Both the position numbers and the translations under genes were made by a program. A stretch of DNA of 64,000 nucleotides from Tetrapyrgos nigripes (lineage: Eukaryota > Basidiomycota > Agaricomycetes > Agaricales > Campanellaceae), in the NCBI GenBank assembly GCA_013368315.1, contig JAACJM010000115.1:62001-126000 (forward strand). Direction: 5' to 3'. The stretch's first letter is position 1; every line of letters begins with the position of its first letter. The notes beneath the pieces are model-generated. The model made no database searches and was not told where the DNA came from. It saw only the letters and a program-made list of their open reading frames with translations. This document shows positions 55,501-64,000 of this stretch, in pieces.

Positions 55501-58420
55501 GGTCCAGCCATAATTATTGACGAAGTGAGTTGTATCTTCTTGCTTAGTATCTGACTAACTAGTTCCTAGACACAAACGTTACTCGTCACTCCAGGAGCCC
55601 TTGCAACTATTCTTTCATCCCATGTTATCATTGATGTAGGGCTCGGAGAAAGGCGCCAGCTCGATGCAAATGCGATAGATCCTATCATGACCTCCATTTT
55701 CGGTCACAGATTTGTACGTCTCCGTCCTTGCGACGTCTCTCTATAGTGGTTGGTTTACTGACGTTGTACACAGATGGCAATTGCAGAAATGGTGCTTTTC
55801 CGGTTTTCCAGTTGGCATTTCGGGTTTCTGAGCTCTGTTCCTAGATGGGCCGGGCTCTCCAAAAGACTTCTGTCTCTCTCCAGATTAAGGAGAGATTGGA
55901 TTTCTCTTGCGCTATATTTGACGACGAAGGATACCTAGTCGCCAATGCGCCTCATGTTCCTGTTCATTTAGGGGCTATGTCTTACTGTGTCCAATATCAG
56001 CTCAGGCACTGGCAAGGACAGCTCAAGCGAGGAGACGTCCTTGTCTCTAATCATCCTCAAGCTGGAGGGAGTCATCTACCTGTGAGTATGAACAATTGAT
56101 TACCTGGTCTGTGGACTCGAATTGTCCTAAATTTCATCAGGATATCACTGTCGTAACGCCCGTTTTCCGAGCAGGTACAGACGATGAAATTATCTTTTGG
56201 GTTGCTTCTCGTGGTCATCATGGTAAACCGCCACGTTCATGTGTTTAGGATCTTCGTTCACAATTTTGCAGGTGACATCGGTGGTCTGGATGCCAATTCG
56301 ATGCCTCCTAACTCCACAGTGAGTAGTAGGCACCTTCCTTTCACAGAATACCAATTATCACTCTCCAGGAACTGTGGCAAGAAGGAGCGCAGATCAAGAG
56401 TATGAAGCTCATTACAGGTGGAGAATTCAAAGGTAACACCACTTTCCGATCTCGTCTTAATGAGACTTGCACTGATAGACATGATACACAGAGAAAGAAA
56501 TTACCGAGATTTTCAAAGCTGCTGGTCAATACCCCAACTGTGAATCTTCGCGGAGGATTCAAGACAACTTGACCGATCTGCAGGCACAGGCTGCTGCGAA
56601 TGCTGTTGGTGGTCAGTATCTTCACTCTTCCCCACTTCTTCTCTGAACTGACAATGACTGGAATTCTGTTAGCTTCGTATATTGAGGCCTTATTCCAAGA
56701 GTTTACTGGAGAAGTTGTTATGGTCGGTTTCTCCTTCCACTTGGATAGCGCTAGCTCTCATTATGCTGGGAATAATGCTCTAGTCATACATGAAAGCTAT
56801 TCGTGACAATGCTGAGATATCAGTACGCCAATTGTTCCGAGACACTAACAAGAGAATGGGCAAGACGCTTCGCGCTATGGACTACATGGACAATGGCGCT
56901 GGTGAGCCTGAAAGTATTACTTCTCGCACGGATAACTGATCAAGACCAGGTATCGCACTCACTATTACTTTCAGTGAGTAGACTTTTCTAGTCGGAAGGT
57001 TGTCAGACCAGCTAATTGGACAAAAGACGAAGATGACGGTTCTGCTATTTTCGATTTTGAGGGGTCGAGTCCCGAAGTGTAGGTTGCAGTGTCTAAATTG
57101 TTCACATCTGACTCATTGTGTCATCTAGTTATGCAAATACCAATGCTCCTGAAGGTTGGTATACCGCTTGTATCACAGAGTTACTCTGTCATTGACGAAT
57201 CCGCCAGCTGTCGTTCGCTCTGCTCTTACCTATTGCTTGCGGTGCTTAGTCGGTACAGATGTGCGCCTTCCCACTCTTTACGCTCCCCGTGCCATCCTCA
57301 ACTATAGCATCACAGATGCCTCTGAACGCCGGTGTCATGGTACCCGTGGATCTACGTGTACCGCCTAATAGCATCGTAAATCCCTCGGAATACGCAGCCG
57401 TCAGCTCTGGCAATACCGAAGTGTCTCAACGTATAGTCGACGTTGTGTTCAAAGCTTTCCACGCTACTGCGGCTTCTCAGGGATGCATGAACGTCTGCCA
57501 GTTCAATTTCCGTGATTTTAGTTATGGGGAGACGATTTGTGGTGGGAGTGGTGCTGTGAGTGTTTGCTGTGGAAGTTGCCGGTGACGCTGCCTCTGACTT
57601 GTTGATTGGGTGCAGGGCCCGTATTGGCATGGAGCTTCTGGGGTGCATGTTCATATGTGGGTTCTTGGTATTCTCAATTCGGATTGATGATTTTGAATAC
57701 TATACATCAGGACCAACACCCGTATAACGGACGTGGAGATTATCGAAAAGCGTTACCCTACTGTCCTTCGAGAGTTCTCCATCAGGGAAGGCTCAGGTGG
57801 ACGTGTAAGTTACCCAACCCTTACATTTACGCTGCCTCCATGCTGAACTGAATGCTCAGGGCAAAATTCAACGGCGGCAATGGAGTCCATCGAGAGTTTG
57901 AGTTCTTCAAACCTGTGGATATTTTCCTAATTGGTGAACGCAGAGTGACGGAGCCATATGGAATGGAAGGCGGTGCGTCGTCTTCTCTGTTCGTTTCCTT
58001 TCTAGACTTTCTGACAATTTTATGATGTGCAGGAGAACCTGGTGAACGCGGTGCTCATTACTGGATACGTCGCACTCCTGATGGCAAGACTAGGAAAATT
58101 AATGTTGGGCCGAGAGGTTTGTTGATTCGCTTGGTCGTAGTTGTTATGCGTCTGCTGACTGGATTGGCATGGCAGTGACATTGGCACTCCAGGCTGGAGA
58201 AAGGATTATTATTCATACACCGGTGAGCAGCTTCTCTCCAACATAACACTACATAGCTGATCAATCCGGGATCACTCTGTAGGGTGGAGGCGGATGGGGT
58301 GTGCCTGAAGTCGATGGTATACGTGGTGGTGCAGGTTTAAATGGAACGATGAGACCCCAGTACTGGCGTGGAATGGGATCTGTGGTGAGCTTTATGACAG
58401 CTCAGAACGAGGGCGGTTAG
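52579..58420 (+). CDS. OXP1: 5-oxoprolinase (ATP-hydrolysing), apparently with one frameshift
   Basis: Cytosolic enzyme of the gamma-glutamyl cycle that converts 5-oxo-L-proline plus ATP to L-glutamate. About 20 exons: start [150 protein letters not shown] (HyuA half), then [79 protein letters not shown] and [14 protein letters not shown] (HyuB half), stop 58418-58420. At 53258-53264 the text TTTGAAAGGTGGTGG lacks one base: adding it restores [10 protein letters not shown], whereas as given the frame stops at TAG. The rest is open, so this is either one lesion or an assembly indel. Confidence 0.85.
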
Positions 58421-58767
58421 TAGAGATGTTATATATGACAGTGCGAATCTGTTTGTTACCGAGTGTTCTTGATGTCTCGCAGTATGGCTCTGCTCCACTT
58501 GCGCAGTGTTGGCGAGCAGAGTAAGGCAGAGTATAATCAAATTTCAAGCGCCCCCATATTGCCCCCATATACCCCATGGGCCCGACTGGTGATCAACTGG
58601 TGATACACGGATAAAGTGTTTTTGCCCAAAAAGGTACTTAGAGGACCGAAGGTTACGTACACGTGAACTCCTATACCGACTTGACACGCTTCTACTACTG
58701 TCTTGTGACAACGTTCTATTTTCTCTCCAAGACCCTCAAGTGTACAATGACTTCATCGACGTACAGC

Positions 58768-58774
58768 TATATAA
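58768..58774 (+). promoter_or_regulatory. TATA box of the sugar transporter gene
   Basis: TATATAA about 140 bp before the ATG at 58910, in a 490-bp gap after 5-oxoprolinase. Confidence 0.5.
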
Positions 58775-58909
58775 GGGTTCCCTCTGCAGAAGAGGAAGGC
58801 GCAAGGTGAAAAGCCCTTTTCCCCCTTTGCAAGACGTCGACTTTTGAGTCCGTCATCCAGCCGACACTTACTCCGTGAACCTGTCGTTGACTAGTCCTAC
58901 AATCTCGTC

Positions 58910-61290
58910 ATGGGTAGCGCTAATGAGGGGTCTTCTGCTAAAATACCTTCTGGGAAGAAACCGTATTTTGGTCTGACAGGCAATGCGCTCAATTTTTGGG
59001 TATCGGTGCGTCCGTGTTATAATGCTTCTGGTCTACCCATATGCTAACTTGCGATGCAGTTCGCTTGCACAACGGCGATGACACTCTTTGGTCAGTCATG
59101 ACGGGTTCGTGAAAGAAATGGTGAGATTGACAACGTAGCAGGGTATGATCAGGGCGTGTTCGGCGGAATCATCATCACACAGAACTTTCTTGAGACTATG
59201 GGGAATCCAGGTCCGTGTTCTTGAACTTTGATTTCTGACATGCATTGACAGTGTATCTGCCAGACGCTGGTCTTCAAGGAACCATCGTATCTCTATACGA
59301 CATCGGATGGTCAGTCTCTCCCGAACTTTCTCCTCTTGTAACTCACTCTAATCGATCCGAACAGCTTCTTCGGAGCAATAGCTACGCTTGTGTTCGGTAT
59401 GTGATGTACTTCTCCGTATGCTCAATCCATTTCTGACGGATATGCAGGGGAAAGGTTTGGCCGCAGGAAGACATTTATCGTTGGCAAGTGGTTTCAGAGC
59501 ATGATGCAGCGGGTGCATTCTCATTGCGTTAATAGGCATTATAGTCATGTCAATTGGAGCAGGATTGCAGACGACAGCATATTCAGTTCCCCAAATGATC
59601 GTCGCGAGATTAATAACAGGTGTGTGGTCTTTCTGCATTGGCTTTCAAGCTCAAGTGCTACAACTTTTTCTCCTCCAAAAATAGGTCTAGGAAACGGGTG
59701 AGTCTCCAAAGAGAAGCATGATCACACCGTCTGATGTACTCTCCAAAAAATGAACAGAGTCAATACCGCAACTGCACCAGTCTGGTCTAGTGAGACCTCA
59801 AAAGCATCCATGCGAGGTAAACTCATAGTATTCTCGATGATGTGCGTCTTGTTCCTCCTTTCTTATCTCTGTGATAATAAATTATCATAGTATGAACATT
59901 GCAGGCTTTTCTCTGAGTAACTGGATGACCTACGGTTTCAGTTTTCTCCAAGGAAGCATCAGCTGGCGTTTTCCCATCGCTTTCCAGCTCTTTTTCTCTG
60001 TCCTTCTCATCTGTACAGTCCCTTGGCTCCCAGAGAGCCCTCGATGGCTACTTGCTCATGGTTACGAAGAGGAAGGCGTCGCCGTTCTAGTCGCCCTTGA
60101 AGGTGGAAGTACAACAGCGAAGGATCCAATGATTGTGAACCAAAAGCTGGAGATTTTGGAAGCAGTGAGGATTGAACAAGAGACGTCCCTAAGTTGGCTC
60201 GATGTCATTCGCGGACGGACAGGTGATACTGGGATGGTTCAACGTCTTTTGTTGGGTGCAGGTATGTCGGTTGTACTCACTCCTCGTCTCGTGATTATCT
60301 GACTTGACGAGAACAGGTACCCAGTGGATGCAACAATTGGTTGGAATCAATGTGACCTCTTATTAGTGCGCAATTTTCATCACCCCATCGTTCTGAATCT
60401 CATCGTCGTCGTTACATTACAGTCTACCACTCGTTCTTCAAAACTCTGTCGGTCTGTCAAACACTCTTTCACGTCTTTTGGCAGCATGCAACTCGGTCTC
60501 CTATCTCGTCTTTTCCTTTGCTGGATTAGTGCTCATTGAGCGTGCCGGTCGTCGTAAACTCATGATGTACGGAGCTCTGGGTCAATCATTGTGTTACATC
60601 TGCATTTCATCACTCCTAGCTCAAGCCTCAGATGGATCTGAAAGAGCTGCCAAGTTTGGAGCGGGTGCTACAGCATTTTTCTTCTTATACTATGTATTCT
60701 TTGGGATTTGTTGGCAGGTCTGTGTGGCTTGTTTACTCCATCCATCTTTATAGCACTGACATATCATTGTGTGCATCATAGGGTGTACCGTGGCTCTATC
60801 CTGTCGAAATCAACTCGCTAGCAATGCGTACGAAAGGAGCTGCATTAGCAACTGGAAGCAACTGGATATCAAATTATATCGTCGTTCAGATTACTCCTTC
60901 TGGTATCGAAAATCTCGGATGGAGGTTTTATATCATCTGGATAGTCTTTAACGCAGCTTTTGTACCCGTGAGTCTTGAGAACCTATTGTGTTGATGATTC
61001 GAGCTGACCACTGCTGCTATATTTGTGCTCTACAGCTCATCTGGATGTTCTACCCCGAAACCGCAAATCGTCATTTGGAGGACATTGATAAACTTTACCG
61101 AGAGCACAAGTCTATGATTTTCGTATCTAGGATCGAGGAAGCGATTCAGACGGAGCGACCTCAGAGGTTTGTCGACGCCGATCGGGAACGGGCCGCGTTA
61201 GCACTAGAGAATTCGGGAAGGCAGAGTAGGAGCTTGAATAAAGTGGATAATAAAGATGTAGACGAGGTTGAGGATGTAGAACATTACTAA
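58910..61290 (+). CDS. MFS sugar (hexose-type) transporter
   Basis: Twelve-helix proton-coupled or facilitative sugar porter. Spliced blocks: MGSANEGSSAKIPSGKKPYF, YDQGVFGGIIITQNFLE, GERFGRRKTFIVG|IIVMSIGAGLQTT (RxGRR loop between helices 2 and 3), GLGNGVNTATAPVWSSETSK, WLPESPRWLLAHG (PESPRWL), GTQWMQQLVGINVTSYYL, GLVLIERAGRRKLM, GVPWLYPVEINSLAMRTKGA and FYPETANRHLEDIDKLY (PETxxRxLE). The C-terminal tail is hydrophilic. Intron 59484-59535 has GC-AG ends (G|GCAAGT), needed to keep the conserved spacing. No break was seen. Substrate uncertain; resembles fungal hexose transporters. Confidence 0.88.
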
Positions 61291-61487
61291 TTTGACGCTT
61301 CAATCATCTAGAGCATCAAGAGAATGTACATAACAAGCTTGTATTATACTATTACCTCCTGTCGTTCGCTTTTTTCGTGTACATTGGTAGATTGGATTTA
61401 TAGACATACCATTGTCAATATAAGCTCCTAAAGTTGCCTATCTTGAAAGCCAAGGCCAATGTAGTCTATTGTACGCGTCACTGGCTA

Positions 61488-63956
61488 CTAAGTCAGATAA
61501 ATAAAATGAGGGTTCTGCAGATCCGTAAGATCAGCCAGCGCATCATCATCCATAACTCTTGCAACCCCAGGCTTGCTGTCTTCATCACCCGATCTCTGTT
61601 CTGACTCGAGCTGTGCTCTCTGGGCGGCTTTTCTTGAGTTTAGATGATTGCACCAGAGGCCGTAGACTGTCACACCGTTTCAGTAAGTAGAATAGTAGGA
61701 TGAGGAATAAGGAACGAAAGGGCGAAGTACACACCAAGGAATAAAACTGCGTCAACTGAGTAGCAGACAAGCATTGTTCTGATGGCGGTCTGGGAAGGAG
61801 AAGGTAGAACATTCAGAAAACCATTGAAAATGAAATCGACGTGGTACTCACTCCATACCCAGGTGCTTCTTTTGTCAGGAAAATTTGAGGACCAATCAAG
61901 TTCCCAACAGAGTATCCAATGCTTTTGTGAGTTCCAAGTTCAGCAAGCAGTCAGCGCCTCAGCACTTGCAGGATGGGAGGTAAGACGACGGACTCACTAG
62001 TTTACAGCATACACAGCTGTTTTCTTGGTTAGTCCAGCGGTATTGCTTAACACTGTCACGAATGTAGAGTCAGTCAAGATCTTTAACAGTACAGTTTGCA
62101 CGTACTAATCGCTTGGCCGAGGATATAAGGGGACCAATAAGTGTAGAGCACCATGATACCGGCCAGTCTACCTCTCGAATTATTGACGGGGAGGACTTCT
62201 AGTACAATGACACCGATTAGAGGTGGAATGACGCTGACATTGAGAAGATAAGCGTCCAAATCGATGAGGAAGAACTTGGAAGAAAAAAGGTAAAAGATCG
62301 AAGTGGTAGTGCTGACCTGCATGCTGCGACGACGGTCCTGAACCTAGTAGTTTTCCCGGAAATCAAGGAAAATATGTAGGAGGCAAAGAATGATATGGCT
62401 CCGGTCGGGATCGTAATCAAGGAGGTTATTCGAGGTGAGTAGCCGAGGCCATCTGAGTGGTAGTTAAAAACTGATAGATTTCATGTACGAAGGACCTACT
62501 GATGACGATGCCGTTAAAGCCAATGAGACCACCGTTAGGAATCTGCGACATATCCAAATAAGAGAGACACAAAACAAGATTTCCTCAACGTACATTATTG
62601 AAAAGGGAGATAAGAAACACCAAATAAGTCTTTGGATCTAGGAAGACTTCCCAGACTTGCTCCCACTACAGGCAATATTAGTCAAACTCAAAGGCCCAGT
62701 GTGCCAAGCAGCAGATTCATACCTTCACAACATGATTCTCCGTTCCCAAATTCTCATTCTTAACACGTTGCAAGGCCTGTGCTCTTCGGAGAGGATTCTT
62801 CATCCATATGGCATCCATGACAGTACTTGGTAAAAGGAACCACATCGTGATTCCCAGACAGACGGTGAACGTTCCACATGCGAGGAATATGATCCTCCAA
62901 GGGGCAATGCCATGGTCAGTAGGTGCAAATGAGACACCATCTGTCGGGTTAAAGGTAGTCAGCAAAAGTAGTCTACACTGCTGACAGAGGAAACCTACAT
63001 CCGAGTAACCCGTTGAACACTGAAGAGAATGTGGAGAAACATATTGCTGTACGGACGGGTTGTTCTGCACGCTGTCAGAAAGGTCTGGTGAGAAATCCAA
63101 ATACATTCCCGAGGGTGACGAAGCGAATCCACCTTGTAAAATCCCGACAAAATGAGGAGAGCAGAAGACATGACGATGGACTCGAAGAATCCAAGGAGGA
63201 TACGGATGGTCATCATCCCTGCAAAGTTGGAGCATGCTGCCATGAGCTAGGGAAAGCGAAAAGTAGGCTCAGTCATGTTTTCCGGCCATTGAAATGATAT
63301 AGACTAGAAGCACACCAGTGATAGGACACCCCACATCGTTACGTTGACCGAAACATATTTGCTAGTGGTAAACTTTTTCATAAAGTACATCTGGGGGAGG
63401 GCAGCAGCAATAGTGCCAAAGTAGATTCCGGAACTGATCCCTGCAAGCAGTTTTTTCTGTTTAACCCAAGAAAGTACAATATCATCTGCACTCACAAGAA
63501 TATTCTTGCCCTTGTAAATGTGCACCCTCTCTCATTCCATAAATCGCAGCTTGACCAACTGCAACTTTATCAAGAGCGCCCATAGTCACCGAGAGTGTCT
63601 GCAATCAGAGTCTCAATTAGCTTTCACAGAACCTTCTCCGAGTCCGCAGGTACGTACTATCAAAGGTACCAAATAGAAATCAAATCTTCTGACCATTTCC
63701 CTCTCCTCTTTAGGTGAAAGCTGAGGAATATCACCATGTTGTGCTTGATACGCAGCGAGAAATTCTACTGCTCTGTCGAGCTGCAATTATCAAGACTCGT
63801 CAGCGTCAGGATAAAGGCTATCATGGCACAATAACTCACCTTCTTCAACTCGACACTCGACGCCTCTTTAACACCCGCACCTTGGGTTTCCTCAGTCAAG
63901 GCCAGTTGTATTTCGGGAGGGGCTTCAGTGGAGATAGTCGATTTTGTACGGCCCAT
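61488..63956 (-). CDS. MFS transporter of the allantoate/Dal5-like (anion:cation symporter) group
   Basis: The start MGRTKSTISTEAPPEIQLAL is followed by VDRAVEFLAAYQAQHGDIPQ and EEREMVRRFDFYLVP, the typical Dal5-group N-terminal helix. Later blocks: GTIAAALPQMYFMKKF, ILLGFFESIVMSSALLILSG, FYK|RAEQPVRTAICFSTFS (the conserved R-x-E-Q-P-x-R-T loop), HGIAPWRIIFLACG, WEQVWEVFLDPKTYLVFLIS, NNVPNGGLIGFNGIVIS, YTYWSPYILGQAIS, KKTAVYAVNYIGYSVGNLIG and PQIFLTKEAPGY; it ends QNPHFIYLT at TAG 61488-61490. All exons join in frame. Family members import nicotinate, biotin, allantoate or similar organic anions; which one cannot be told. Its 3' end faces the sugar transporter. An upstream in-frame ATG at 63989 would add 11 residues. 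Confidence 0.85.
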
Positions 63957-64000
63957 AGTCGTTGATAGTGCTAGCCAACAAGACACCACTCTTTCTTTTC

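Noticed and set aside
59484..59512. A 22-nt GT-AG intron in the sugar transporter
   Set aside because: It restores the frame but is below any plausible fungal intron length; the 52-nt GC-AG intron gives better family spacing.

Overview
The window looks like nuclear DNA of an Agaricomycete (mushroom-forming basidiomycete). Nearly every gene is cut by many short (about 50-60 nt) introns. The gene families fit as well: TKL-type kinases with a GGGFGDVYRA glycine loop, an SRPK-like kinase, a basidiomycete kinase-like protein, an F-box protein with the typical N-terminal helix, CYP505-type P450, and KIN1 and SPC1 orthologues. Exons were joined by eye using GT/AG (once GC/AG) sites and family conservation, so gene spans are firmer than individual exon edges.

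Layout. 1-5.4 kb: the 3' part of an amino acid transporter and a stand-alone CYP505-like P450, both on the minus strand. 6.5-15.5 kb: a Ty1/copia retrotransposon on the minus strand with 285-bp LTRs and a TGTTT target duplication. Its integrase is split by a Tc1/mariner element (9491-11117) that still has an open transposase. Next to it lie a non-autonomous TIR element (15.6-16.35 kb) and a host direct repeat. 17-20 kb: a Ser-rich single-pass membrane protein and a 61-residue secreted peptide gene. 21.3-36.8 kb: two SH3-TKL kinase-tail-anchor paralogues facing away from each other, with KIN1 and SPC1 between them. 36.8-49 kb: small or orphan genes, a DUF2470 membrane protein, a kinase-like protein, a SINE with a 14-bp target duplication and an SRPK-like kinase. 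49-64 kb: a coiled-coil membrane protein, an F-box protein, 5-oxoprolinase, a sugar transporter and a Dal5-type transporter.

Main points. (1) The copia element is recent by LTR identity yet broken almost only by changes that look like CpG transitions: seven of eight in-frame stops are TGA compatible with CGA, an integrase Asp is now Asn, and three of four LTR differences lie at CpG. This suggests methylation-linked or RIP-like mutation. (2) The paired SH3-kinase-tail-anchor proteins are an unusual architecture and the best candidate for an undescribed signalling module; the second copy carries a one-base frameshift beside the ATP-binding Lys. (3) Single-base frameshifts also appear in 5-oxoprolinase and in the SRPK-like kinase. 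Three in one window could mean residual assembly indels, so they need raw-read support before pseudogenisation is claimed.
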